From Tritrichomonas musculus (taxonomy: Eukaryota; Parabasalia; Tritrichomonadida; Tritrichomonadidae), in assembly GCA_039105265.1 (NCBI GenBank), contig JAPFFF010000018.1:1302001-1366000 (forward strand): a DNA stretch of 64,000 bases, read 5' to 3'. The position numbers and the translations under genes are program-made. This document shows, in pieces, positions 1-9,491 of the stretch. Below the pieces are notes generated by a model, which searched no databases, had not been told where the DNA came from, and saw nothing but the letters and a program-made list of their open reading frames with translations. The stretch's first letter is position 1. The number at the start of each line of letters is the position of its first letter.

Positions 1-966
1 GAAGAAAGCTGCATACATATCATTTATTTTCATCCCATGTAAAAAATCTCTAGAAATTTTATTCGGGATTGTTAAAATCAAATAAATAATACAAAACACA
101 ATATTATCGCAAATTACACTTCCATTTGATATTGATGTGCTTCTTCCTTTTCGATTGAAAAGAGGCGAAAAGAAGAATTCAATGAAAAAATCAAAAACTA
201 AGAATCCAGCCACAGTTGGAACATACTGTGTTGGTAATAATGATTTTGTAGCATGTCGAAGTGTAAGTTTGAAAAATCGTGTTTGGTTGGCACCTTGGAG
301 AAATCCAAGAATAAAAGAAAAAGGTTTGAAATGAATGATTTTAAAAAGAATATCGAAAGGTAAGCAAAATATAAGTACGAAAACCAAAGTGAAAATAATT
401 ATTAAATGGCTATTTTTTTTAATTGGAGAAGGCATTTTGAATAATAATGCAAATAATTCGCGTTGAAGGAAATTCATTGAAAAACATAAAATATAGCATA
501 AAATAAAATCAAGTATTTTCCTTAAAGAAATTAGCGGTTCTCTTTTTCTTGATGCTTCGATTTCATTATTTAATTCGTTGCTATTTTTATTTTTTTCATT
601 TGAATTTTCATTGTCTGGATCAGTAGATTTGAAAATTAATTTTTCATTTGAATTTTCATCGTTATTTTCTGAATTTTTATTTTCTTTCTCTGCAATTTTG
701 GATTTATTCTCTAATTTTTTTCTTTTATTTGTTTTTGTTATTGTTTTTGATGAAAGATTTGCGTTTGATACTTGTGATCGTTTAACAATATAACATTCCC
801 ATGTGGCTTGAACTAAAAACCAAAAAGGAAACTGAGGAGTACCAAATATCTTCTTATATATGTCTTGAAATTGAGCACCGCGAAAGAATTTGACTGTGCT
901 ATGAAGGAGTGATTCCATTATATTGAATATTTCATATAACATGTCATCATAAACTTTTAAGAACAT
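1..966 (-). CDS. TRIC-like (TMEM38-type) intracellular cation channel, 3' end beyond window
   Basis: The frame is open from the ATG at 966 down to base 1 with no stop, giving 322 residues; the C-terminus lies outside the window. An in-frame stop lies just upstream of the ATG, so this is the first possible Met. The protein has several hydrophobic segments. A low-complexity, charged Asn/Glu/Lys loop (about residues 75-145) interrupts the early part. The region around residues 190-260 contains LPFDILFKIIHFKP, then a hydrophobic helix and a QTRFFKLTLRHATK-like segment. This resembles the PLDLFYK...LP...KEVxRxRK...HA core of trimeric intracellular cation channels, which balance charge during calcium release from the ER. 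The assignment rests on eye-level similarity only; the basic KEVxRxR signature is weakly kept. It is divergent from the cyclin gene with only 37 bases between the ATGs. Other possibility: an unrelated multi-pass membrane protein. Confidence 0.6.
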   Translation of the reverse strand, partial: MFLKVYDDMLYEIFNIMESLLHSTVKFFRGAQFQDIYKKIFGTPQFPFWFLVQATWECYIVKRSQVSNANLSSKTITKTNKRKKLENKSKIAEKENKNSENNDENSNEKLIFKSTDPDNENSNEKNKNSNELNNEIEASRKREPLISLRKILDFILCYILCFSMNFLQRELFALLFKMPSPIKKNSHLIIIFTLVFVLIFCLPFDILFKIIHFKPFSFILGFLQGANQTRFFKLTLRHATKSLLPTQYVPTVAGFLVFDFFIEFFFSPLFNRKGRSTSISNGSVICDNIVFCIIYLILTIPNKISRDFLHGMKINDMYAAFF

Positions 967-1009
967 ATTTTCATTCAATTTTTAGCAAAGAAAAAGTTTC
1001 TAAATGAAA
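967..1009. promoter_or_regulatory. Compact bidirectional promoter with two Inr-like elements
   Basis: Only 37 bases separate the divergent start codons at 966 (minus) and 1004 (plus). On the plus strand TCATTCAAT at 971-979 fits the Inr pattern TCA(T/C)(A/T) and would start the cyclin transcript about 31 bases before its ATG. On the minus strand TCATTTAG (complement of 1000-1007) would serve the TRIC-like gene, and it overlaps the first bases of the cyclin ORF. Matches are by eye; Inr function is established for Trichomonas, not shown here. Confidence 0.5.
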
Positions 1010-4000
1010 TCATGGATTGGAAAAGAAAATAACAAAAAAGACCTGAAAAGCGTTGTTGAAGTCCCAACAAAGATTATGACTAATTTATTAAAAATTCAAA
1101 ATTTTCTTTGCAATTTTGTAAATTTTAAAAATCCTCCAGCGAGAGCAACTGCAATATATTTTTTCCAAAGAACATATACTGGTATAAAAGACAATGATCC
1201 AGAGATTATATTTTATATTGTTGCTTCTTTACACCTTTCATCGAAAGTTTTTGACGATGCTAGATCAATTCAAAGATTTATTGACGGTTTAAACGAAGCT
1301 CGGCAAAATAAGGATCTACAAAATTCTATGCCTGCACTTTTGAATTTTAAAAATTTTGATCCAGATTATATGCAAACCATCGCATCAAAAATAATTAATG
1401 CTGAAAATAGTATTATTTACCGATTAGACTTCAATTTTCATATTGTTCTTCCTTATCAAAGTGCAACATATGTTTCTCAATGTATTTCGCATTGGCATAT
1501 TCACCCAGACCATGAAAAAACTGTTGAAAATTTTGCTGATAAAATTAACAATATGACTTGGTTATTTTTAAATGGACTCCAAGCAAGTCATCTTTTTTAT
1601 AAGTACCCTCATGATATAGTCGGAATGGTAACTGTTTGTCTTGCATGCGAGATTTTTAAACTTCCAGTAGTTCCGATAATCAGAAAACGATGGTTTGAAT
1701 ATTTATTACCTTTTTATGATCTTTCCGAAGTAGTAGAAGCATATAAAAGCATAAGAATAAATTTTAGTGAAGTTACAGGTAGACAACAAGAGCTCAAAAT
1801 TAACAAGCCTTTCGAAGAAATTAGAGAAAGGATGACAGAATTTTATATCACGCCTCTTGAAAACTATCGTGAAATCGATGAACTATGCCCTCCTCCCCCT
1901 CTTGAACTTATGAATGAAATGGCTGGTGAAGAAGACTCGTTCAATCATATGTGGTGTGATCATCTTCCAAGTGCTCCTCCCCCCTCTATAGAATTACTTT
2001 CTGAGATTATTCCAAAGCCCCTCACACCAATCCCACGTAGAAGGAGTGATGCGATTTTTGATGATATTGAGGTTAAAGAAGCTGAACAAGTCGGAATATC
2101 ACTCCCTTCAAAGCCAATCATAAATCAATTTTCAGCAAGTCATAATACGGTCATCCCACCCAGTCCAGGTCGTCTTAGTTCTGAAGAAGGATATCGCAGT
2201 GGAAACATCACTCCTCAGCAGCAAGGTTACTACATGTCAAAGAGAAATCGTTTTGAAAATAGAACCAACGATTATTATTCAGGTCCTAATTCGAACTCTA
2301 ATATGAATTCTGGTCATCGTTATAGATATGATACGCGTGATATTGATGAGCCGAGAAGTATGGAAAGAGACCGTGATAATCGAGATTTTAATTACAGAGA
2401 TCCTAATTGGAGTAGAGATGATAGAAGTCGATTTTCTGATAATGAGAGAGATAATAGAAGCAGCGATTGGAATCGAGAAATTGATGATAATAAAGAGAGA
2501 TATTCTGACGGAAGAGGTAGATCTAGTTCTTCAATGAGATCTGGACGAGAAACGCCATATAGCCAACACAGAGACCAAGAATCAATCGGAAGCCGAGATT
2601 TTCGTCGTGAAGATGATACATCTATAAAGCCATCGCCATCCTCTAAAGGCAATGCAAACTTCACCAATGATTTGCAGCAGTACAGCCAAAGTACAATAGA
2701 TCAACATAGAAACCAAAATAAAGACCAATTTCCAAGACCACCACTCCCGCCGCCTCCTCCTCCACTACCTCCACCGCCTCCACTGCCACTACCGCCACCA
2801 CCGCCTCCACCTCGTCCTCTTTCACTTTCTAAAGATCAATTTCCAAAATCGCCTATAAGATCACTTTCACAAGATTTCACAAGATACAGTAATTTTGACG
2901 AAAAAAGTCAGGACAACAACAGACCAAGCAATCGTGATGGGCAACGAAACGTTAATGGAAGAGACATTGATAAAAGAGATTCTGGTCGGTGGAATTCAGA
3001 CATAAAAGAGCCAGATTCATATGATAGGAATCAAGATAGCAAAGATTACGAGCCATATGATCGAAATTACAGAGATCAACCGCAATATGATAGAAATTAT
3101 CGAAATCAATCACAATATGATCGTGATTACAGAGATCGTCCCTCATATGACCGCGATTATAGAGACAATCAAGATCGAGATTACAGAGATCAACCACAAT
3201 ATAGCCGTGATTATAGAGACCAGCAGTCATATGATTATGATTATCGAGATAATCCACAATATGATCGTGATTATAGGGATAATCTGCAATATGATCGTGA
3301 TTATAGAGATAATTCGCAATATGATCGTGATTACAGATATCAGCCACAATATGACCGAGATTATAGAGATCAGCCCCAGTATGATCGTGACCGAGATTAC
3401 AGAAACCAACAGCAACATGGCCGTGACTACCGAGGAAGAGATAGAGATGATCGAAATTATGATCGGGACAAAGAAAACAGAGACCAGTTCTCATATGACC
3501 GTGATTATAACAACAGGAGTAGAGATCACCGAGATCAGATTTCTTACGATCGTGACTATAGGCCAAGAGATGATGATAGGGACAGGAGAGATCATCCACA
3601 ATACGATTCCCAGTATAGAAGAAGAAACTCTCGCGATCAGGTAACATATGATGATGATTTTCATGAAAGACGAGATCAACAATCATATGATCGCGACCTC
3701 AATAACAGAGATCGAAATAGTGATAAAAGTAGTCAGTCGCAATACCGTCGCAATTCTTCCAACAGGGATAATGAAAGAAAAGATCAGCCTCAGTATGATC
3801 GTGACCTTAACAGCAGGGACCGAAACAATGATAGAAGAGATCAACCTCAATATGATCGTGACGTTAATAGCAGAGATCAAAACAATGATAGAAGAGATCA
3901 ACCTCAATATGATCGTGACCTTAATAACAGAGATCGAAACAATGATAGAAGAGATCAGACCCAATATGATCGTAATCACAATAACAGAGATCGAAATAAT

Positions 4001-4492
4001 GATAGAAGAGATCAGGCCCAATATGATCGTGACCTTAATAACAGAGATCGAAATAATGATAGAAGAGATCAACCTCAATATGATCGTAATCACAATAATA
4101 GAGATCGAAACAGCGATAGAAGAGATCAGACCCAATATGATCGTGACCTTAATAACAGAGATCGAAATAATGATAGAAGAGACCAGGTCCAATATGATCG
4201 TAATCTCAATAATAGAGATCGAAATACTGATAAAAGAGGCTCAAACCAAAATGATCGTGATTCTAGCACCAGAGATCATAATAATGATAGAAGAGACCAT
4301 GCACCGTATGATCGCAATTCAAACAGCAGAGATCGAAATACTGATAGAAGAGGTCAAAATCAATTTGATCATGCTTCCAAAAATATAGACCGAACCAATA
4401 GCAAAAGAGATGGTCAAGATGATCTAGATTTTAGAAGTAAAGATGGAAATCGTACCACTAAGAGCAACAATAATAACAGTAATAATAATTAA
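1004..4492 (+). CDS. Transcription-type cyclin (K/L/T-like) with polyproline and RD-repeat tail
   Basis: This is a 1162-residue protein. Residues about 25-260 form two cyclin-box folds: the first carries AIYFFQRTY and VASLHLSSKVFDD, then ENSIIYRLDFNFHIVLPYQ (the E..IL..L.F...HP junction of C/K/L/T cyclins), and the second carries YPHDIVGMVTVCLACEI. Such cyclins pair with CDK9/12/11-type kinases that phosphorylate RNA polymerase II or splicing factors. Residues about 575-615 are an almost pure proline tract. From about 640 to 1145 the chain is an alternating Arg/Asp/Tyr/Asn/Gln array, first QYDRDYRD-like octads, then 19-residue RDQPQYDRDLNNRDRNNDR-like units. RS or RD tails are known in cyclin L and splicing factors, but this one is exceptionally long and regular. 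It ends in poly-Asn. The overlapping frames in the repeat are shadows. Which CDK it binds cannot be read from the sequence. Confidence 0.8.
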   Translation: MKSWIGKENNKKDLKSVVEVPTKIMTNLLKIQNFLCNFVNFKNPPARATAIYFFQRTYTGIKDNDPEIIFYIVASLHLSSKVFDDARSIQRFIDGLNEARQNKDLQNSMPALLNFKNFDPDYMQTIASKIINAENSIIYRLDFNFHIVLPYQSATYVSQCISHWHIHPDHEKTVENFADKINNMTWLFLNGLQASHLFYKYPHDIVGMVTVCLACEIFKLPVVPIIRKRWFEYLLPFYDLSEVVEAYKSIRINFSEVTGRQQELKINKPFEEIRERMTEFYITPLENYREIDELCPPPPLELMNEMAGEEDSFNHMWCDHLPSAPPPSIELLSEIIPKPLTPIPRRRSDAIFDDIEVKEAEQVGISLPSKPIINQFSASHNTVIPPSPGRLSSEEGYRSGNITPQQQGYYMSKRNRFENRTNDYYSGPNSNSNMNSGHRYRYDTRDIDEPRSMERDRDNRDFNYRDPNWSRDDRSRFSDNERDNRSSDWNREIDDNKERYSDGRGRSSSSMRSGRETPYSQHRDQESIGSRDFRREDDTSIKPSPSSKGNANFTNDLQQYSQSTIDQHRNQNKDQFPRPPLPPPPPPLPPPPPLPLPPPPPPPRPLSLSKDQFPKSPIRSLSQDFTRYSNFDEKSQDNNRPSNRDGQRNVNGRDIDKRDSGRWNSDIKEPDSYDRNQDSKDYEPYDRNYRDQPQYDRNYRNQSQYDRDYRDRPSYDRDYRDNQDRDYRDQPQYSRDYRDQQSYDYDYRDNPQYDRDYRDNLQYDRDYRDNSQYDRDYRYQPQYDRDYRDQPQYDRDRDYRNQQQHGRDYRGRDRDDRNYDRDKENRDQFSYDRDYNNRSRDHRDQISYDRDYRPRDDDRDRRDHPQYDSQYRRRNSRDQVTYDDDFHERRDQQSYDRDLNNRDRNSDKSSQSQYRRNSSNRDNERKDQPQYDRDLNSRDRNNDRRDQPQYDRDVNSRDQNNDRRDQPQYDRDLNNRDRNNDRRDQTQYDRNHNNRDRNNDRRDQAQYDRDLNNRDRNNDRRDQPQYDRNHNNRDRNSDRRDQTQYDRDLNNRDRNNDRRDQVQYDRNLNNRDRNTDKRGSNQNDRDSSTRDHNNDRRDHAPYDRNSNSRDRNTDRRGQNQFDHASKNIDRTNSKRDGQDDLDFRSKDGNRTTKSNNNNSNNN
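3016..3420 (+). repeat. 24-bp coding repeat (QYDRDYRD octads)
   Basis: Inside the cyclin ORF, about 15 imperfect copies of a 24-base unit (core tatgatcgtgattatagaga) lie head to tail, each encoding an octad like QYDRDYRD. Copy-to-copy changes are mostly synonymous or Q/S/P swaps, so the array is under coding constraint. Confidence 0.8.
3782..4350 (+). repeat. 57-bp coding repeat (RDQPQYDRDLNNRDRNNDR units)
   Basis: Starts of the near-identical gatca(a/g)..caatatgatcgt block recur every 57 bases (about 3782, 3839, 3896, 3953, 4010, 4067, 4124, 4181), then decay to about 4350. Alternate units differ in the same way (gtgaccttaataac versus gtaatcacaataac), which points to expansion of a two-unit block. 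Confidence 0.8.
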
Positions 4493-4942
4493 TTAGTAAT
4501 AATCTTTTTATCTTTTGATTCTTTATAGCTAGAAGCAACTTTTTTAAATTCAAATTGTTTGCAAGTCCAAATAATCGAATTGTTCAGATGATAAGAAACA
4601 GTGAATCGCTTATTTTGTTTTGTTTTTGATTGGAGTCTTTTGTTATTTTTTATTCATTATGTAAGATATACTTAAATTGGAATTATATTTCTTATTATTT
4701 ATAATAATGAAATAGTATTATCAAAATATTGAAAATTGGACTTTAAAAAATATATATACTTGATATTGCATTTGCCATCTTTTATTTATCTTAAAAGATG
4801 CGACAAAAATTGATTTATGTTATTTTTTTTATTTGTTATTGTTGTTATTGCTTCTCAAATCTTGTTAACAAAATTTTAATATTGGCCTTATTTATTGACC
4901 TTGAATTTCTTAAATACATTCAGAGTAAATATTTTTTTTTTA
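4493..4942. other. Intergenic gap between cyclin and PROPPIN-like genes
   Basis: This 450-base AT-rich stretch has no supported ORF or RNA gene. It holds the cyclin 3' UTR and the promoter of the next gene; I see no clean Inr close to the ATG at 4943. Confidence 0.5.
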
Positions 4943-5953
4943 ATGTTTAAGAACTTTCAACGCAGAAAGATTATTTATGCTTGTTCTTATGCTCCTAGGC
5001 AAGACTTACTATATGATCGTTTCAAGGACACTTGTTGTGTTGCATTTGAAAATGGATATGGTGTTTACGACGGAATAACAGGAGCAAAAGAATCTGTTTG
5101 CCAAATCCCGTATACAAATCCAAAATTTATCTATACAATAAATATGTCAAACATTGTTGTAATCGTGCCAAAAGCAGACTTGACATTATATATATGGGAT
5201 CGACATAAGAATACTTTTTTATCAATGATACCTCTTCAAGAGCGAATGAGAATTACTGCTTTACGGTTTAGACCTGATTATATTTGTGTTATAACTGCCA
5301 ATTCAGTTGTTGCTGTTAACCTCTATGATCAAAGTATAATATCTTCAATTGCAACTGCGTCAAATGCGTATGGTGCTTTTGATATGGTTGATAAGTTCTC
5401 AGAAAATTTGGCCGTAATCCTAGGAAATGAAGTTGGGTGCTTTACGTTTCACTCCTATGATAATCCTGATAAGAAATACCCAATCATAAATGCATTTCCA
5501 AAAGATATTACTGTACTCAAAATGTCACCTAACGGAAATCTTGTTGCAGTTGCTTCATTTGGGTGTAATCGAATTCGTTTCTTTACTGTACCAGATGGTG
5601 AAGAATCAATGTCACTATCATTACCAATGAGTGAAAATGGCGCTGTTTTTATCGAATTCGATAAATATGATTCATCTTTATTTGTTGTGACACCTGCAAA
5701 TAATTTATATATTTTCGATCTTCATGGAATAGACATTAATTCAAAAGTTGATCCGTCTGTATCACTTCACTATGAAACATATTACTATTTGCCTGAACAT
5801 GAATATTTTTGGGCTTATTATGGATCAATGATGAATACAATTATTTTAGTATCTCAAAGTGCCTATCATTATAGGCTAAAATATAATAGAAAAAAGAAAA
5901 CCTTAGAACTTGCAGAAAAAACAAAGCTCGATCTAGCCCATGAGTTTCGCTGA
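4943..5953 (+). CDS. PROPPIN/WIPI-like (Atg18 family) beta-propeller lacking the FRRG motif
   Basis: The 336-residue protein starts at the ATG at 4943; the frame is open upstream only through a TTG. Blade-like strand patterns run the whole length. The segment with VAVASFGCNRIRFFTVPDG, followed by a hydrophobic strand and LYIFDL, matches the WIPI/Atg18 pattern LATASxxGTxIRVFxxPxG...L..VSS..T.H.F.L. Family members bind PI3P on autophagic and endosomal membranes through an FRRG motif that should follow this blade; here the place reads LSLPMSENGAV, so both arginines are missing. It is therefore either a divergent PROPPIN that no longer binds phosphoinositides in the usual way, or a different WD-like protein. 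It stands alone on the plus strand, 450 bases after the cyclin gene. Confidence 0.6.
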   Translation: MFKNFQRRKIIYACSYAPRQDLLYDRFKDTCCVAFENGYGVYDGITGAKESVCQIPYTNPKFIYTINMSNIVVIVPKADLTLYIWDRHKNTFLSMIPLQERMRITALRFRPDYICVITANSVVAVNLYDQSIISSIATASNAYGAFDMVDKFSENLAVILGNEVGCFTFHSYDNPDKKYPIINAFPKDITVLKMSPNGNLVAVASFGCNRIRFFTVPDGEESMSLSLPMSENGAVFIEFDKYDSSLFVVTPANNLYIFDLHGIDINSKVDPSVSLHYETYYYLPEHEYFWAYYGSMMNTIILVSQSAYHYRLKYNRKKKTLELAEKTKLDLAHEFR

Positions 5954-7200
5954 TGGCCATTTATATTTTTTATTCATATATTATTATTTGTTTTATATAA
6001 AAATATGTATCTATGCTATATTGTATATTTATAATATTAAATAAAACAAAGTAAAAGAGGAAGTGGTTTATTAAAAAAGCAATCTATGTATTAGTTGTTT
6101 TTACTTTCGGCTCAGAAAAGTTTAGACATCATTATTCAGCTGTCCCAAACTAAAAATTTCTTCACCGCATATTTAACATACTTTATAATAAAAAAAAAAT
6201 AATTTGTTTAATAAAGATAGAAAAAAAGTAGATCAAAGATCCATAAATAAGCAATAAATAAAGACTGTGTGTTAGCTTTTGTTTGAGCAAAATAAACGGC
6301 TCAGAAACCCATAATCATCACTCGACAGCTATCCACGAGTATTATTTCATCACCGTTTTAAAACATACGTAGTAGATTTAAAATGATTATATTTGTGAAC
6401 TATAATTCTTCCTTTTTATTTTAAAGCAGTTGTGGAACAAATAAAAAGAAATGGCCAAATCATTTTCAATATGTAAAAACCGTTTCTTTTGAAAAGATAG
6501 TTTCTTTTTTTTTGAATGATTTTTAACTCAACATTGAGTAAATCGATATAAAATATTTTTATATCAAATTGTTAATTATGCTTAAAAGAATGTATAAATG
6601 ATAATTAAATACAATTTTATGCAACTTTTGAAAAAAATAGTTAGAGACCAAAAAAATGTTCACACTCCAAAGACAATTTCGAGGTCCAGTATGTATCTAG
6701 AGGTTCTAGTGACCCAAAAATGGAGTTGTTTCTTAACAAAACCAAGTGACCGTTAAGAAATTATGCCATTTTATATACTACTTTGTCTCAACTGTTCTTC
6801 ATTTTGATGTCATGGATGATTGGAAAAAGTTGAGATTGATAGTTTGATGTCATGGATGAGCGCAGTTTACTGTTTTTCCCAGACAAGGCTGTAATGGCCT
6901 TTGAATGAAAGTATAACGATTATTGCATGTTTTTAAGAAAATGACACTTTTATTCGAAAGTTTACAGTGTCATATTTTGGTCCATCATGACTGCTATGAG
7001 GATTAACATTGAATTTTTTATGCAGGCCAATCTTAGTTATATAGATTGTAATCTGTTATTCGGTAGATAGCGCTGATTCTTTTAATGAATTAGGAATTAT
7101 TTGGTTGATAAGTTTAAACAATCATTTTAAATTGATCTTTTGAGCACAATTATAATATTGGTCAAATGAAAAAAGTTTTCTTCTAGATTATATTGTTTTA
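5954..7200. other. Gene-free AT-rich stretch with small repeats
   Basis: No convincing ORF. It contains the diverged direct repeat listed separately, a short direct repeat (tttgatgtcatggatga at about 6803 and 6843), and a perfect 8-bp inverted repeat TTCTTAAC/GTTAAGAA around 6731-6760. It may be old mobile-element debris, but no family can be named. Confidence 0.5.
6085..6370 (+). repeat. Two diverged direct copies of a ~105-bp unit
   Basis: Copy 1 (about 6085-6182) and copy 2 (about 6261-6368) share the ordered blocks CGGCTCAGAAA, ATCATCA/ATCATTA, CAGCTxTCC, ATTTCTTCACCG/ATTTCATCACCG and ACATAC, with many changes between them. No coding frame is kept. Confidence 0.55.
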
Positions 7201-7247
7201 CCTACTCAAAAGATTAAGACATTTTTGAACTTAATCTTTTGAGTAGG
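7201..7247. repeat. Perfect 18-bp hairpin
   Basis: CCTACTCAAAAGATTAAG at 7201-7218 is followed by an 11-base spacer and then its exact reverse complement at 7230-7247. It lies just beyond the 3' side of the minus-strand coding remnant at 7.3-7.85 kb, so it could be a 3' end or boundary signal of that element, or a small palindromic insertion. Confidence 0.75.
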
Positions 7248-7313
7248 ATTGCACGAAATTATCATAATGAAATATGAGGGCCAGATGGTGACCCATTTGA
7301 AAATTCTTTTTTA

Positions 7314-9480
7314 TCTACTAATTCTTAATAAACTTTCAATAACTAATTCTAATCTTTCTAATATTATTTGTTCTAATTGATTTATAAAATTTTCTTCATT
7401 TGTTTCTACTGAGTGAAATTCATCAATGAATTGTCTATCAAAAGATTCTCTAGCAAATATTAATATGTTTGTCATCCGATATTGTCTAGTCCATATTGTT
7501 CTTGAGAATCTTGTTTATTTATCATTTTTCTCTTTTAATAAATATTTTTTTTTTTGTTCTTTTTTCTTTGTCGTTTTATTTTTCATCATATCATGTATCA
7601 AATCTTCGTCAATAGTGTCTTCTTCAATCAATTTCTTTTTCTTTTCTCTCTGTCTTTTTTTAGAGGCTCTGAACTTTCGAGTTATTATTGGTGAAACAAC
7701 ATTATCAGGAAAATCACCATTTCTTGAAACTGTTTTAAAAATCCAATCACAGTATGTTATCCCAAAATCATTATTATCGAAAACAATTGCAATTTGGTTC
7801 ACTTCGTCACCTTCATATCCAAGAAAAGTTCCATGAGCATGTCCCATAATATCAGGTATGATATCATACCTAGCACGGTAATCTTATTTTTTGACCAAAT
7901 TTCGCCAAACTTTTACCTTTTTAGTTAAACTGTTGAGCATTAAAGCATGCTTTAATTAATATGTATCAATAAATATTCGAATTTTTGGATAATTTTTTTT
8001 CTGGGGGTGGCTTTGGTCTAGTTCTTCTTTCTGGTTTTCAATTTTGTTTTTTATTTTCTCTTCAGGAATAATAAAAACATCATTTGGATTTCTTTTATCT
8101 GTTTTTATGATGAAATCATGAGACCAATTTTCATATTCTGTATTTTTAATTTTATTTGCACCTCTTCGAATATATAGTGTACTCTCAAGAGGTAAAAAAT
8201 ATTTATTATTATTCATTATTTTTTTAAAAAAAATAATAAAATAATAAAATAAATTTATAAAATGGATTGTTTAGAAAAATAAAATCCATTTACCATCAAT
8301 TCATAGATGGACTTAAATAAATTTTTTGGAAGCTTTTTCTTTTAAGCTTTTTTTGGAGAATAATAGATACGGATTCTATGTCTGGGATTGTTTTGAATCT
8401 TCTTTTCATCTTCTTTTCATTTTGAGGACTCTTTGTTGAAGTCTTTTGTATGCTTGTTTCTTTGGAGCCTATGAATTCTTTTCTTTTTCTTTTTCTTGAG
8501 CTCTTCTTTCAGCATCTTCTTGAGATTGTCTTACTGCTTCTGTCGCAACAGCTCGTTGTTCTTCTTCTTTTTGTTTTTTCAGTAACTCTTAGAAATCTTT
8601 GAGACAACAACAACGGGGATTTCACTGCAACTTTTGAACTCTATACAAGGATGGATAAGATCCGTTATGACTTCTTTTGCATCAGGAATTATACCAGTGA
8701 ATTCAGAAATTCATTGTGCCATGCGTTTTGAGTTCTTTTTTGAAATTTCGTTCTTCGTGTATCGGAGATCAATTTGACCATTGAAGAACAATTTCATCAA
8801 ATGTCTCCATGTTGTATCAGTGAATGTTGAACCAATTCAAACCGGAGCATCGGTAAGAATAACATCAGTTTAACCATAACCAAGGAAAACCAAATCTTCT
8901 ATCGAAAAAGGCTCAATTACAATTGGTTTCATTGATTCAGATTTATCGAGATCGCCAAGTTGGGATACTTGATACCATTAGGTTATGAAAAGAAAAGCAT
9001 AATATCGGTCCCAGCGTCCATCATCAGTGTTCAAAAAGTGTGCAAGTTCATCACTTCTTTCAGCAACAAAACTTCAAATTATTACATTTTCAGCCCTTGA
9101 ATATTATCTGGATTTTTTTGTGTAGGATCTATTAATTTAGTATGTACACGTTGCGCCTTAATTAGTTGAAAAATTGGTCCAGCGTTCTCCGTAACTTGTG
9201 TATTTGATTGCTGTAACTGTACTTGCTTGATAAATTCGTAGTTGATATTTGGATTGTTTCTAGCAGCATTTTCCTTAACTTTGTTATTTTTTGCTGGATT
9301 CACACAGCATTTTCTGTAATAGGCGATATATTAGCGTTTCGCGTAGCGTTTTCTGTAAGCGTAGGCTGGATTCACACAGCATTTTCCGTAAGCGTAGTCG
9401 GCGGATTGATAGTTTCTATCAACTATGATACATTAGAAGATTTTTCTAAGCTTTTTTTTAATAATAATAATAAAAAAAAT
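7314..9480 (-). pseudogene. Broken minus-strand coding fossil, probably from a mobile or virus-like element; family unknown
   Basis: Several stretches read as protein on the minus strand: about 7314-7847 (acidic and lysine-rich, starting GHAHGTFLGYEGDEVNQ), 7956-8216 (LPLESTLYIRRGANKIKN), roughly 8350-9060 (charged helices ending in a Glu/Lys/Arg-rich coiled-coil-like part) and 9082-9480 (Asn/Ala-rich, with TENAVNP-like repeats). They are interrupted in a number of places (about half a dozen breaks or more) and no part looks functional. I recognise no polymerase, integrase or capsid signature, so Polinton/Maverick or another large element is only a guess. It is treated as a fossil because of its decay and its gene-poor setting. 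Confidence 0.45.
9293..9391 (-). repeat. Short direct repeat inside the fossil
   Basis: A 27-base block (gctggattcacacagcattt...) occurs at 9293-9319 and 9365-9391 with one difference, with a related ttttctgtaagcgtag block between and after the copies. Read on the minus strand it gives TENAVNP-type peptide repeats. Confidence 0.7.
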
Positions 9481-9491
9481 ATTTGCCCATA

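Noticed and set aside
578-793. 71-residue plus-strand Phe/Ser/Leu-rich ORF
   Set aside because: Antisense of the low-complexity loop in the TRIC-like gene.
2328-4388. Several long ORFs in other frames over the cyclin tail, on both strands
   Set aside because: Their translations are Ile/Met-rich or His/Asn-rich echoes of the same tandem repeat; the in-frame cyclin ORF explains them.
4895-4942. Upstream extension of the PROPPIN-like ORF
   Set aside because: It opens with TTG and encodes a Phe-rich stretch from T-runs; the ATG at 4943 is the first real start.
7426-7836. 136-residue plus-strand ORF
   Set aside because: Antisense of the minus-strand coding remnant; composition is a Phe/Ser/Ile shadow of Lys/Glu/Asn codons.
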